DNA from: Candidatus Babeliales bacterium
Lineage (GTDB): Bacteria > Babelota > Babeliae > Babelales > RVW-14
Direction: 5' to 3'
NCBI GenBank assembly: GCA_019746485.1
Contig: JAIERW010000006.1
Span: 21,921 to 85,920, forward strand
DNA length: 64,000 bases
A program made the translations under genes and the position numbers. Positions 17,544 to 26,216 of the stretch are shown one piece after another. Below the pieces are notes generated by a model. The model was given only the letters and a program-made list of their open reading frames with translations, did no database searches and had not been told where the DNA came from. Position 1 is the first letter of the stretch; each line of letters opens with the position of its first letter.

Positions 17544-19046
17544 ATGTACAAAAAAATTGTTACATGTTCTTTGGTTCTTACTTTTTTTTCGGGCTGTTTT
17601 CAAGCCGACCAAGTTGGTAAGCAAACTAAGCGCAGCTACCAGCTGGCACAAGTTGCTTTTGATGCAACTACTTATCCCGTTGTAGTGCTGGGCGGTGGCA
17701 TTGCGGGCTTTACTGCAGCAAATTATTTGGTACAAGCAAATGTTCCTACGGTTGTTTTAGAAGGGCCAAAGCCGGGTGGTGCGCTGGCGCAATCGCCGTC
17801 AGTGCGTAATTGGCCGGGTGTGCTTGATGCTCCTGGTGCTGATATTATGAAAAGTTTGCGTGAGCAGGCGGTGCATTACGGCGCCACGATTTTTTCAGAA
17901 AGTGTGACGAGTGTGCGCCTTGATGTGTGGCCATTTGAGCTTGACGTGCACGACGTTGTTGCAGGAACTACGCGTGTTATTAAAGCATTGAGTACTATTG
18001 TGGCTACCGGTGCTGAACCAAACTATCTTGGCATTCCTGGCGAGCAGGAGTTTTGGGGCAAGGGCGTTACCAACTGTGCCGTGTGCGACGGCGGCCTGTG
18101 CAAAGGCAAAGATGTTGTGGTGGTGGGCGGTGGGGATTCTGCCGTGCTTGAAGCGGCGTACTTGGCCGGCATTGCACGCTCGGTTACGCTGGTGGTACGC
18201 AAAGATTATTTTAGAGCGAATGACAAAAAGAAACGAGATCAAGTTTTAGCGTTGCCTAACGTTACGGTGCTCTACAATACGCGTGTGACACAAGTTCATG
18301 GTGATGGTAAGCACATGACGCACCTTTCACTTGAAAATGATACAGCAAAAACAAAGCGTGCGTTTGACGGCTTATTTTTAGCGATTGGTGCGCGACCAAA
18401 TACTGCTCTTGTTGCCAACGCGCTTGAGCTTGATGCGCATGGTTATATTGTTTTGAAGAGTGGCCAAGCAACATCAGTTGCCGGCGTGTTTGCGGCTGGT
18501 GATGTGTGCGATCCGGTTTATAAACAAGCGGTTACCTCTGCTGGTGGCGGCTGTGCAGCAGCGCTGCAGGTACAAGCGTTTTTAGACGATCTTGGTTTTA
18601 ATGCACAAATGCTTACGCAGCCAAAAGCAGTACCGAGTGTGCCTGTAAGTGCTGCGCCAAGCGCGCCGCGTGCCGTGCCTGTACAAGCAGTTGATGCCGG
18701 CCCAGCTGTTGCGTTGTTAAACGATAACCAAGCAATTACACAATTTATACAACAACAATCAAAACCAATAATTATCGATTTGTCTGCCGAGTGGTGTATG
18801 CCGTGCAAACGCTTGGCGCCAATTTTTGAAACACTGGCAGGTAAATATCGCGATGGTATTTCGTGTGCCAAAGTTGATATTAATAAAGTTGATGTGCAAG
18901 CATTGACTGATGCCGTTGGCGGCGAGGTTGTTGATGGCGTGCCGACCTTGTTGTTTATTAAAGATGGCAAAGAAGTTGGGCGCTTGGTTGGCTTGCTGCC
19001 TGCAGATGAACTTGAAAAGAATTTTAAAATATTAGCGGGTAGCTGA
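17544..19046 (+). CDS. Thioredoxin reductase-thioredoxin fusion with lipoprotein-type signal
   Basis: This is a 500-residue protein from ATG 17544 (AGAAAGG upstream). The N-terminus MYKKIVTCSLVLTFFSGC has a lipobox-like end with Cys18. Residues about 44-370 form a TrxB domain. It has an FAD-binding VVLGGGIAGFTAANYL near 47, a redox pair CAVC at 178-181 (usual CATC), NADPH-binding VVVVGGGDSAVLEA near 191, and the C-terminal FAD motif GVFAAGDVCD. An Ala/Pro/Val linker leads to a thioredoxin domain with WCMPC at 417-421 and PTLLFIKDGK. It would reduce its own thioredoxin with NADPH. An export signal on an NADPH enzyme is odd; the neighbour at 19282 is a DsbD-type electron carrier. Alternatively the N-terminus is only a membrane anchor facing the cytoplasm. 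Confidence 0.9.
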   Translation: MYKKIVTCSLVLTFFSGCFQADQVGKQTKRSYQLAQVAFDATTYPVVVLGGGIAGFTAANYLVQANVPTVVLEGPKPGGALAQSPSVRNWPGVLDAPGADIMKSLREQAVHYGATIFSESVTSVRLDVWPFELDVHDVVAGTTRVIKALSTIVATGAEPNYLGIPGEQEFWGKGVTNCAVCDGGLCKGKDVVVVGGGDSAVLEAAYLAGIARSVTLVVRKDYFRANDKKKRDQVLALPNVTVLYNTRVTQVHGDGKHMTHLSLENDTAKTKRAFDGLFLAIGARPNTALVANALELDAHGYIVLKSGQATSVAGVFAAGDVCDPVYKQAVTSAGGGCAAALQVQAFLDDLGFNAQMLTQPKAVPSVPVSAAPSAPRAVPVQAVDAGPAVALLNDNQAITQFIQQQSKPIIIDLSAEWCMPCKRLAPIFETLAGKYRDGISCAKVDINKVDVQALTDAVGGEVVDGVPTLLFIKDGKEVGRLVGLLPADELEKNFKILAGS

Positions 19047-19068
19047 TTGATTAAAAACAGGTGTTTTT

Positions 19069-19188
19069 ATGCGTATAAAAAGAGCAAGGTCTTTGAGGGT
19101 GCGTGAAGCATTGCTCAAGCTGCAAGCCAGTCTTGAAGCACTCAAAACAAAACTGGCACAACTCGCAACGCAGTTAAGTATGCTTTAG
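19069..19188 (+). CDS. 39-aa helical microprotein (L..L..L.ALK.KLA module)
   Basis: This short frame starts 22 bases after the TrxB fusion. After a basic start (MRIKRARSLRV) almost the whole product is LLKLQASLEALKTKLAQLA followed by TQLSML. This matches the helical module at the ends of the exported proteins at 5766-6491, 1894-5571, 30376-32034 and 20346-20729. There is no signal peptide, and the ribosome binding site is weak (CAGGTG). Its reality rests on that match; it may be a free-standing oligomerisation peptide or a gene remnant. Confidence 0.5.
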   Translation: MRIKRARSLRVREALLKLQASLEALKTKLAQLATQLSML

Positions 19189-19281
19189 CCTCTAAAAACG
19201 CTCAACTCTTGCGTTTGTATCGCATTTTTTAGTACCGTAATTTTGTTACCCTCATTTTTTTCAAACGAGAAAGGATAAGCG

Positions 19282-20349
19282 ATGAATGTAACAGATATGG
19301 TAAAGGTTGCCGTAATTTCGATGTTTATGATGGCAAGTGCCGGTGGCGCATATGTTGCTGCACAAAAAGTTCATGAGCAAGAAGCAAGCGTGCGTGCAGA
19401 AAGTGCACGCGCGCACAGCGCACCGGAAGAGGGTGACCAGGTACTGCCAGCTTCTCAAGAGTCAGCTGCACAAGAAACAAAAACGCGTAGCGTTATCGAC
19501 ATACTCAAGCAAACAGCTGACCAAAAAGGTTCAATTTTTTATTTGTTAATCTTGGCATTTTTTGCCGGCCTCATGACCAGCTTTACGCCGTGCGTGTATC
19601 CAATGATTCCCATCACGGTCAGTGTTTTGCAAATGCAGTCGGCAGTAAGTTTAAAGCGTAATTTTTTGTCGGCGCTGGTTTATGTTCTTGGCCTTTCAAC
19701 CGTTTATGCATCGCTGGGTTATTTTGCAGCAACAGCCTCAGTGTTGTTTGGCAACTGGGTTGCCAACCCGTGGGTCTTGCTGTTGATCGTGATCTTCTTT
19801 TTGTACATGGCCTTTTCGCTCTTTGGTTTTTATGAAATGTACGTACCGCGCTTTTTTTCAGTAAATACCGATGTGCGCCCGCAGGGTTCATTAGCCAAGA
19901 TTTTTTTGTTTGGCATGATCTCGGGCACCTTTGCCTCGCCGTGCATAACGCCGGCACTGGCCGTGTTGTTAACAATTGTGGCAAAGCTTGGCAGTCCGAT
20001 TGCTGGCTTTTTAATTCTGTTTTTATTTTCTATCGGCATGGGCATTGTGCTTGTTTTAATTGGCACCTTTTCTGGTGCGTTGGCACTGTTGCCACGCTCT
20101 GGCGAGTGGATGATTGAAGTTAAACGCGTGATGGGTTTTGGCATGCTTGGCGCGTGCGTTTACTTTTTAACCGGGTTTCTTGGTGACTTTGGTGCATCAC
20201 TTGCGTACGGCTTAATCTTGCTGGCCGCTGGTATTTACTTTGTGGTGAGTGCGAGCCGCAATCGCTTTAAACTCGTGATTGGTTTGCTGACAAGTTTGGG
20301 TGCGCTTGCCTGGCTTGGGTATGTGCTCAAAGGTTTTTTCGTGCGTTAA
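19282..20349 (+). CDS. DsbD/CcdA-type transmembrane thiol-disulfide interchange protein
   Basis: This is a 355-residue membrane protein with GAGAAAGGA upstream. After an N-terminal hydrophobic segment and a polar region (30-80), eight transmembrane helices follow. The two redox Cys of the DsbD beta domain are present: FTPCVYPMIP (Cys104) and FASPCITPAL (Cys221), each flanked by Pro as in the family. The periplasmic alpha and gamma domains of full DsbD are absent. It carries electrons from cytoplasmic thioredoxin to the periplasm. The adjacent TrxB-Trx fusion is a plausible donor or acceptor. Its stop overlaps the convergent His-rich gene. Confidence 0.9.
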   Translation: MNVTDMVKVAVISMFMMASAGGAYVAAQKVHEQEASVRAESARAHSAPEEGDQVLPASQESAAQETKTRSVIDILKQTADQKGSIFYLLILAFFAGLMTSFTPCVYPMIPITVSVLQMQSAVSLKRNFLSALVYVLGLSTVYASLGYFAATASVLFGNWVANPWVLLLIVIFFLYMAFSLFGFYEMYVPRFFSVNTDVRPQGSLAKIFLFGMISGTFASPCITPALAVLLTIVAKLGSPIAGFLILFLFSIGMGIVLVLIGTFSGALALLPRSGEWMIEVKRVMGFGMLGACVYFLTGFLGDFGASLAYGLILLAAGIYFVVSASRNRFKLVIGLLTSLGALAWLGYVLKGFFVR

Positions 20350-20729
20350 GGCCTGCATCCGCGTCGTCCCCAGCAAGGTTGACCAGGTTGGCAGGGTGGT
20401 GGTGTGCCTGGTGTTCCTGGAGGTGGCGGTGTGCCGTGCCATTTGCGGCGGTGGCCGTGGCCGCGAGGATGTGCGCCATGATGTCTATGATGTTTATGAT
20501 GGCCGCCGTGTCTGTGGTGGTGAGGGCCGCCAAGATGATGCATGTGGTGGTGCCTGTGCCAATGCCGTCTTTCAAACCTGTGTAATTTTCGTGCTAATTT
20601 GGCAGGCTTTGTCTTAAGCGCTGTCAGCGCTGCTCTCAAATCATCAAGCTCGTCGGCGTGCACGGTTGCATTCAAAAAAAGAAATGAAAAAATAAGCGTG
20701 CATTGATACTTAAAAAAACGATTGTTCAT
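20346..20729 (-). CDS. Exported His-rich protein with L..L..L.ALK module
   Basis: This is a 127-residue protein from ATG 20729, spaced from AAGAAAG; another ATG lies two codons upstream. After the signal peptide (to about VHA) the mature protein begins DELDDLRAALTALKTKPAKL, the recurrent helical module. This is followed by a very His-rich stretch (about 50-100, patterns such as HHHMHHLGGPHHHRHGGHH) and a Pro/Gly/Cys tail with PCQPGQPC. It is likely to bind metal such as Ni, Zn or Cu; whether for storage, sensing or chelation is unknown. It faces the DsbD gene with overlapping stops. Confidence 0.75.
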   Translation of the reverse strand: MNNRFFKYQCTLIFSFLFLNATVHADELDDLRAALTALKTKPAKLARKLHRFERRHWHRHHHMHHLGGPHHHRHGGHHKHHRHHGAHPRGHGHRRKWHGTPPPPGTPGTPPPCQPGQPCWGRRGCRP

Positions 20730-20746
20730 GGCCATTCTTTCTTAGT

Positions 20747-21175
20747 TTATGATATGTGCATAACAATATAATAAAACCATGCCAAACATGCGGCAAAGCC
20801 ACCGGCAAACGCACAGCCTAAAATTCCTGCTTCGCGTACATACTCCCACGTTGTTTTATCAAAAAAGTGGCCATATTCTTCCAGCGTTTTTACAACGCTC
20901 AGGCCATAATGCTGTTCAAGTTTTTTCAAGATAGTCTCTTTGTCGACTCCTTGAATTTTTAATTCTTTGATATGACTTTGAATATCAAAAAAGAGAAGTG
21001 CCGTTTCTGGTGACAGTTCGATAGGAACAACATCAATCTCGTGCTCGTTGCCAGGCAAGGTTTGTGTGCGGGTATTTTTTGGTACAGCACCGGGCCTGTT
21101 GGTTGGCTCGCCAGCAAAAACTGAAAAAGAAAAGCAAACAAAAAATAGTAGCAAACTTGTGTAAGCTATCTTCAT
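20747..21175 (-). CDS. Small exported membrane-anchored hypothetical protein
   Basis: This is a 142-residue protein from ATG 21175, with GAGGGG upstream; longer in-frame starts lack one. It has signal peptide MKIAYTSLLLFFVCFSFSVF, a polar middle with a predicted helical stretch (ALLFFDIQSHIKELKIQGVD; LKKLEQHYGLSVVKTLEEYG), and a C-terminal hydrophobic segment (EAGILGCAFAGGFAACLAWF) that probably anchors it. It is followed 17 bases later by the His-rich gene, probably as an operon. No family was recognised. Confidence 0.72.
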   Translation of the reverse strand: MKIAYTSLLLFFVCFSFSVFAGEPTNRPGAVPKNTRTQTLPGNEHEIDVVPIELSPETALLFFDIQSHIKELKIQGVDKETILKKLEQHYGLSVVKTLEEYGHFFDKTTWEYVREAGILGCAFAGGFAACLAWFYYIVMHIS

Positions 21176-21390
21176 AAAAATCCCCTCGTTTAATTTTGGC
21201 CCCTTAATTTTTCTGAGTGTACGCTCGAAGATTTTCAGATAGCAATGATTTATGGTTTTTGGGGCGCGGGTGCGCGCGCCTGCGCACAAGCGGCAAAGCC
21301 TGGAGAAGTGGGGCGTTGTGCTATTTTTCTTTTATGCAAAAGCTGCTAAACTGGTCAACAAAGTAACTTTTTGTTTTGTTTAAAGGAATA

Positions 21391-23166
21391 ATGATCATGG
21401 GATTGATAAAGCGATCGGTGTATTGCGGAGACGTTGCAGAGTCATTGGTTGGGCAAGAAGTTTGTGTGACCGGTTGGGTAAACCGTCGGCGCGACCATGG
21501 CGGCGTTATTTTTATCGATCTGCGTGATCGTAGCGGTATTTTGCAGTTGGTGTTTAATCCAGAAATTAATGCTGAAATGATGGAGCTGGCCCACACGCTG
21601 CGCATTGAATATGTGCTTTCGGCCAAAGGCACGCTTACGCACCGCGCACCAGACGCTATAAATCCCAAAATGCCAACCGGCAAGTACGAAGTTAATGTTA
21701 CTGAGTTTTCATTGTTGGCACGCTCTAAGCCGCTGCCGTTTCAATTGGAAGAAGCTGAAAATGTTTCTGAAGACTTGCGCTTAAAATATCGTTACTTAGA
21801 CTTGCGCCGCCCCGAAATGCAAAAGTTTGTGCGCATGCGCCACGAAGTTAATCTTTATTTGCGTGAGTATTTGGACAAGCAAGGTTTTTACGAAATTGAA
21901 ACGCCAATCCTTTCAAAAAGTACGCCTGAAGGTGCGCGCGACTTTTTGGTGCCATCCCGCCTCTCGCAAGGTGAGTTTTATGCACTGCCTCAATCCCCTC
22001 AAATTTACAAGCAGCTGCTGATTTTGGCAGGTTTTGAAAAATATTTCCAAATTGCGCGCTGTATGCGCGATGAAGATTTGCGTGCCGACCGTCAGCCAGA
22101 ATTTACGCAGCTGGACATTGAAATGTCATTTATTGATGAACAAGACATTCAAACCGTGTGTGAAGGATTCTTGAGTGGACTTTGGAAGAAATTTTTAAAC
22201 ATCGAGCTCAAAGCGCCGTTCAAGCGCTATGCGTATGATGACGTTTTTGCGCTTTATGGTTCCGACAAGCCCGATATGCGTTTTGACCTTAAAATCCAAG
22301 ATTATACAAAATTATTTGAGCCAATGGGACTCAAATTTTTGCAGTCTATTATTGAAGGGGGCGGCAAGATTGGTGGCGTGTGCGTAAAAGATCACAAATT
22401 TTCACGCTCAGAACTTGATGGTTGGGTAGAAAAGGTAACAAAAGAATATGGTGCCAAAGGGTTGGTGTACATCAGATTTAATGAAGATAACACACCAAAC
22501 AGCCCCATTGCCAAATTTTTACCAGCCGACTTTTTAGTACAAGCCCAAAAGTTTATCCCTGTCTTAACGGCAGCCGACACGCTTTTTGTGGTTGCTGGTG
22601 AGTATAAACATTCGTGGAGCATTTTGGGCAAGTTGCGCATTGAGTTGGGCAACAGTCTTAATTTAATTGACCGCACCAAGCATGAGTTATTTTGGGTTAC
22701 CGACTTTCCAATGTTTGAGTGGAACGAAGAAGAAAAGGGCTGGAATGCCTGCCATCATCCATTTACCTCACCACAAGAAGGTTGGGAAAGCTTACCAATT
22801 GGCGATGTAAAAGCGCGCGCGTACGATTTGATTTGCAACGGTTATGAGCTTGGCGGTGGTTCAATTCGTATTAACAACCCCGACGTTCAACGCAAAGTTT
22901 TTGAAATTATTGGTTTAAGTGAAGAGCAAGCGCAGCAAAAGTTTGGCTTCTTGCTTGAAGCGCAAACGTATGGCTATCCGCCAGAAGGTGGCTTAGCGTT
23001 TGGTATTGACCGTATCATGATGATTCTTGGTCAGACCAATTCTATTCGCGATGTTATTGCATTTCCAAAAACGCAAAAGATGAGTTGCTTGATGATGGAA
23101 AGCCCATCGCCGGTTGAAGGCAAGCAGTTGCGTGAGCTTGGTATTAAGATTATTGCTGAGAAATAA
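21391..23166 (+). CDS. aspS: Aspartyl-tRNA synthetase
   Basis: This class II synthetase charges tRNA-Asp (possibly also tRNA-Asn if non-discriminating). The 591-residue length fits the bacterial form with a GAD insertion domain. Seen are the anticodon-binding OB fold (VTGWVNRRRDHGGVIFIDLR near 24), class II motif 2 (CMRDEDLRADRQPEFTQLDI near 215), the GAD region with GGGKIGGV, and motif 3 (GLAFGIDRIMMILG near 531). Start 21391 or the ATG at 21397 are both possible after AAAGGA. It is followed by a strong terminator. Confidence 0.96.
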   Translation: MIMGLIKRSVYCGDVAESLVGQEVCVTGWVNRRRDHGGVIFIDLRDRSGILQLVFNPEINAEMMELAHTLRIEYVLSAKGTLTHRAPDAINPKMPTGKYEVNVTEFSLLARSKPLPFQLEEAENVSEDLRLKYRYLDLRRPEMQKFVRMRHEVNLYLREYLDKQGFYEIETPILSKSTPEGARDFLVPSRLSQGEFYALPQSPQIYKQLLILAGFEKYFQIARCMRDEDLRADRQPEFTQLDIEMSFIDEQDIQTVCEGFLSGLWKKFLNIELKAPFKRYAYDDVFALYGSDKPDMRFDLKIQDYTKLFEPMGLKFLQSIIEGGGKIGGVCVKDHKFSRSELDGWVEKVTKEYGAKGLVYIRFNEDNTPNSPIAKFLPADFLVQAQKFIPVLTAADTLFVVAGEYKHSWSILGKLRIELGNSLNLIDRTKHELFWVTDFPMFEWNEEEKGWNACHHPFTSPQEGWESLPIGDVKARAYDLICNGYELGGGSIRINNPDVQRKVFEIIGLSEEQAQQKFGFLLEAQTYGYPPEGGLAFGIDRIMMILGQTNSIRDVIAFPKTQKMSCLMMESPSPVEGKQLRELGIKIIAEK

Positions 23167-23170
23167 AAGT

Positions 23171-23234
23171 AATTATAAGCACAATAAAAAAAGCCCCTAA
23201 ATTTTAGGGGCCTTTTTTATTGTGCTTATAATTT
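23171..23234. terminator. Terminator after aspS, likely bidirectional
   Basis: A long inverted repeat: arms AATTATAAGCACAATAAAAA and its complement enclose a CCCCTAAA/TTTTAGGGG core. With A and T runs on both sides it can stop transcription from aspS and from the opposite strand. Confidence 0.9.
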
Positions 23235-23245
23235 TGATTGTTTGG

Positions 23246-23360
23246 CCCTTCGAGACATAACTCTACAAGTTATTCCTCAGGGAGGGCGGGGTGTGCGTTT
23301 TTCTTACCGTTCTCCCTGAGGAGCCTGACGAAGCTTTGCGAAGACAGGCGTCTCGAAGGG
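23246..23360. repeat. Paired palindromic repeat, copy B
   Basis: Begins CCCTTCGAGACATAAC, passes CTCAGGGAGGGCGGG, and is mirrored by TCTCCCTGAGGAGCCTGACG and GGCGTCTCGAAGGG. The right half has the inner palindrome GCCTGACGAAGC/GCGAAGACAGGC. Same family as 8628-8781 and the birA insertion. Confidence 0.8.
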
Positions 23361-23371
23361 TATTTTTATGC

Positions 23372-24229
23372 TTATTTGATGTTTGCTATTTGATGCAGGC
23401 GTTGTTGAATATCTTCTGGGTTAACAAAAAAGTTTTTGATAGTTTGCCAGTATGATTTTTTTTGTGGTGTGAGTGCTGCAATTTTTCTGAGCAATGAAGC
23501 AAAAACTTTTTTATTTTCAACAAGCGCATGTGTTGCATTATTGATTTCTTCTTCGCCGGATTTGATGTTTCTTTTTAAGACTAAGAATGTTGAAAGAGCG
23601 GCAATTGTCCATATGGCAAGCAATGCAGGAGGCATGATGGTATCACAGATCCATTCGCCAGCACCAAGCATGCGGGGAAGAACGGTAAAGAAATAGGAGA
23701 CGCCTTCATTTTTGAGATAATGTAAGTCCAAAGTAAGGGCAGCGAGAGGAGTTAAGAATTTTAAACAATTAAAACAATCTTTTTGTTCTTGAGCGCTATG
23801 TTTTATGAATGCACAGCTAAGAGCAATAAGTGCGTCCATTTCTTCAATAGTTACTACCTGCATGAGTTTTTTGTTTATGATAATGTGACTTTTGCCATAC
23901 TTGCTTACGTCGGTATGGTGTGCAATGTCATCTTCTGTTACGAAAACTTTTGGCGTGTATCTAAGCTCAATTTTTTCTGCATATTTTTTAACCATCGCAT
24001 AAAGAACTGGAGCGTTGGTTTTGTTGGTACACAGAGCGCCTTTGATTGGTGTGAACTTAAACATGTCTTGTTGGCTGTAAATTTGGTTATATTCTTTTTC
24101 TAGTGTGGTATCACAAAAAGTATCGCGCTTTGGTGTTGCAAATGCAAAGCCCTGAACATATGTTTGTGTAGTGGTGAGCAAGAGCAGTACTAGCGCTGCT
24201 GTGCGTGATAATGTTTTGTAACTGTTCAT
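23372..24229 (-). CDS. Exported M48-like protein lacking the zinc motif
   Basis: This 285-residue protein has a signal peptide and is paralogous to the two M48 peptidases just upstream. Shared segments are NAPVLYAMVKKYAEKIELRY near 72 and a matching hydrophobic pair of helices. At the place of the HExxH motif it has LIALSCAFIKHSA, so both zinc His residues and the catalytic Glu are gone. The third-ligand region (SGEEEINNATHALVEN) also deviates. It is probably a pseudo-peptidase with a regulatory or binding role, or a decaying copy. AGGAGAAA precedes the ATG. Third gene of a three-gene operon. Confidence 0.8.
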   Translation of the reverse strand: MNSYKTLSRTAALVLLLLTTTQTYVQGFAFATPKRDTFCDTTLEKEYNQIYSQQDMFKFTPIKGALCTNKTNAPVLYAMVKKYAEKIELRYTPKVFVTEDDIAHHTDVSKYGKSHIIINKKLMQVVTIEEMDALIALSCAFIKHSAQEQKDCFNCLKFLTPLAALTLDLHYLKNEGVSYFFTVLPRMLGAGEWICDTIMPPALLAIWTIAALSTFLVLKRNIKSGEEEINNATHALVENKKVFASLLRKIAALTPQKKSYWQTIKNFFVNPEDIQQRLHQIANIK

Positions 24230-24245
24230 AATTTTCTCCTAAAAA

Positions 24246-25148
24246 TTACGCCGCTGCAGCAGCTTGTGTTGCTTGTATACAGTACTTTATGCGTTCGCGA
24301 CTTTCTGGATGCGAGTCAAAATAGGACTTAACTTTTTGCCACGTTGTTTTTTCTTTTGGTTCAAACCATTGGCATTTTTCAAAAAAATTTGTTAGTCCGT
24401 CTGGTTTTTCAAGAATGTTTGTTGCCGTTAAATCGGCCTCTTTTTCCGTTGTTCGCGAGTAGTAGCACGAGAGTGGGAACGTGGCAAGTAAGAGTGGTTT
24501 AAAGGTGAGCAGGCACGGTTGCAAAATTTCTGGAAGCCATGAAATATCCAAGCATACATATGAAAAGATGGTGCCGTGTACGTAAAGCGGTACAACGTAT
24601 GAAAAGAAACAAAACAACGCGCACTGGAGTGCCATTTTTTTGGGAACGTGATTGTGTTTTATGTGAGCAAGTTCATGAGCAATAACCGCTTCAACTTCGT
24701 CAGTGTTTGCAAATTGTAAGAGATCGTTGCTCACTATAATGACGGCTTTCTTTTGTGTTAATGACCATGTTGCGGCTGGCGAGCAAATAACCCATTTTTG
24801 TAAAAGTGATTTATGAGTTGTTATGAGAATTGTTGGAACTTCAATACCAAGCTTGGTTGCATATTTTTTGACCATGGCGTACAGTGTTGGCGCATTGTTT
24901 TGATCAGCAGTCATAACGCCAATTTTTTTGCGTAAATTTTTTATGCAGTTGTTGGCTTGATCATTTGTTTTGCTGTGTTCGCGATAGAGATTGAGGTAGT
25001 CGTCTTTAAGATTTTGATTAACGCATAACGCGCTCGTTTCACTATCGTTGAAGTTGTTGCCTGCTTGGTTGTGAGCGTACAGTTGTGTGGCTGCCATGAC
25101 TATGAGTGTGAGCGTTGCAATGTGCGTAAATTTTTTAACTATTTTCAT
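24246..25148 (-). CDS. Exported M48-family zinc metallopeptidase
   Basis: This is a 300-residue protein. After the signal peptide (to about YAHN), conserved family features are NNAPTLYAMVKKYATKLGIE near 85, AVIIVSNDLLQFANTDEVEA near 135, the zinc motif HELAH at 158-162 and the third ligand TEKEADLTAT near 230. Two hydrophobic stretches follow the active site (about 170-225), as in HtpX/Ste24-like enzymes, suggesting membrane association. The C-terminus is ATQAAAAA, an Ala tail shared with the upstream paralogue. It probably degrades envelope or host proteins. Middle gene of the operon, 9 bases after the upstream stop. Confidence 0.9.
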   Translation of the reverse strand: MKIVKKFTHIATLTLIVMAATQLYAHNQAGNNFNDSETSALCVNQNLKDDYLNLYREHSKTNDQANNCIKNLRKKIGVMTADQNNAPTLYAMVKKYATKLGIEVPTILITTHKSLLQKWVICSPAATWSLTQKKAVIIVSNDLLQFANTDEVEAVIAHELAHIKHNHVPKKMALQCALFCFFSYVVPLYVHGTIFSYVCLDISWLPEILQPCLLTFKPLLLATFPLSCYYSRTTEKEADLTATNILEKPDGLTNFFEKCQWFEPKEKTTWQKVKSYFDSHPESRERIKYCIQATQAAAAA

Positions 25149-25157
25149 AATTTTTTC

Positions 25158-26138
25158 CTATGCCGCCGCTGCTGCAGACATGGCAAAATGATTAAATTGA
25201 TGAGCATTTTTTTTGTTTGCGGCTTGGATGCAGTACTGAATACGGCTTTTAATTTCTGGATGATCGTCAAAGAGAGTCTGTTCTATGTTATTTAAGAATG
25301 ATTTTTGGTCGTGTGGTTGTGTGTCGTATTTTTTAAGCGCTGTAGCGAGAGCTTGCGGATTGTCGATTGTTGCAATTGCTTCAAGGTCTGCTTGCTTTTC
25401 ATTGGCTTTAAGATAGGCATTATAGAGCGGAATAAGTGTGGGAATTACGAGTAAATTTGATGCGATGCAGCCATAAGCACGGTTAACAAGTGCACCAAGC
25501 CACGGGTAGCACGTTACAAGATCCCACGGATTCAGCCAGCCTATCAGCGGCAGAGAGATAGTGAATGTCATAAAAACAAAAGCAAAAGCGTACAACGCAT
25601 ATTTTATTATGATGCGATTTTTGCTGTGGTTATGCTTGATATGACCCAACTCGTGAGCGATAATTGCTTCTGCTTGCTCTTCTGTTGTGTTGAGTAATAA
25701 TGTCTCGCCAATCATGACTATACTTTCTTGTCCGCGTGGCGACCATGTTAAAGCTTGGTCGTGAAGCGGCCAGTCATTTTTAACAATAAAAATTTTTGGG
25801 GTTGGTATTCCCTGGCGGGCTGCAATTTTTTTAACCATGGCGTGTATAAGTGGTGTTTTTTGCTCAGTTGTTGGAAAAAACCAAAACCAGTCTTCAATTG
25901 AAAAATTAAAGTAATCAAGTTCGAAGATGTTGGTCATTAGTTCTTGAAGTTGGCTTTTTTTATTTTCTGGAACTTTTGGAATAGGTAATGACTTGGTAAG
26001 GTTGGTGCATTCTTGCTGTAAAGGTGTACGTGGGTTTTTTGCAGCCAGCAAAGGGGTTACCAGTAAACTGGCAAGTGCAAAAGCAACGCCATAAAATGTG
26101 TGTTGCGCATAACGTTGTATAAGAATTGAACTATTCAT
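25158..26138 (-). CDS. Exported M48-family zinc metallopeptidase
   Basis: This is a 326-residue protein from ATG 26138 with GGGGGG upstream. Signal/anchor MNSSILIQRYAQHTFYGVAF is followed by the M48 pattern KTPLIHAMVKKIAARQGIPT, VMIGETLLLNTTEEQAEAII, HELGHIKHNH (catalytic HExxH) and the third-ligand region NEKQADLEAIATI, with hydrophobic helices between. It ends in MSAAAAA. First gene of the three-gene M48 operon behind the promoter at 26217-26245. Paralogy to the two following genes shows tandem duplication. Confidence 0.9.
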   Translation of the reverse strand: MNSSILIQRYAQHTFYGVAFALASLLVTPLLAAKNPRTPLQQECTNLTKSLPIPKVPENKKSQLQELMTNIFELDYFNFSIEDWFWFFPTTEQKTPLIHAMVKKIAARQGIPTPKIFIVKNDWPLHDQALTWSPRGQESIVMIGETLLLNTTEEQAEAIIAHELGHIKHNHSKNRIIIKYALYAFAFVFMTFTISLPLIGWLNPWDLVTCYPWLGALVNRAYGCIASNLLVIPTLIPLYNAYLKANEKQADLEAIATIDNPQALATALKKYDTQPHDQKSFLNNIEQTLFDDHPEIKSRIQYCIQAANKKNAHQFNHFAMSAAAAA

Positions 26139-26216
26139 TGAAATCCCCCCGGATTTGCTCAAACGCGCTTTTTGCTTGGCCAGTGGCCAAAAACCTCTGC
26201 TTCAAGCGCTTATATA

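Noticed and set aside
20300..20617. Plus-strand frames opposite the His-rich gene
   Set aside because: His codons read in antisense give Met/Val-rich nonsense; the minus-strand product has a signal peptide and the shared helical module.
21230..21300. GC-rich palindrome GTGCGCGCGCCTGCGCAC region as terminator or RNA gene
   Set aside because: No T run and no plausible RNA fold; likely a chance GC-rich patch in the aspS upstream region.
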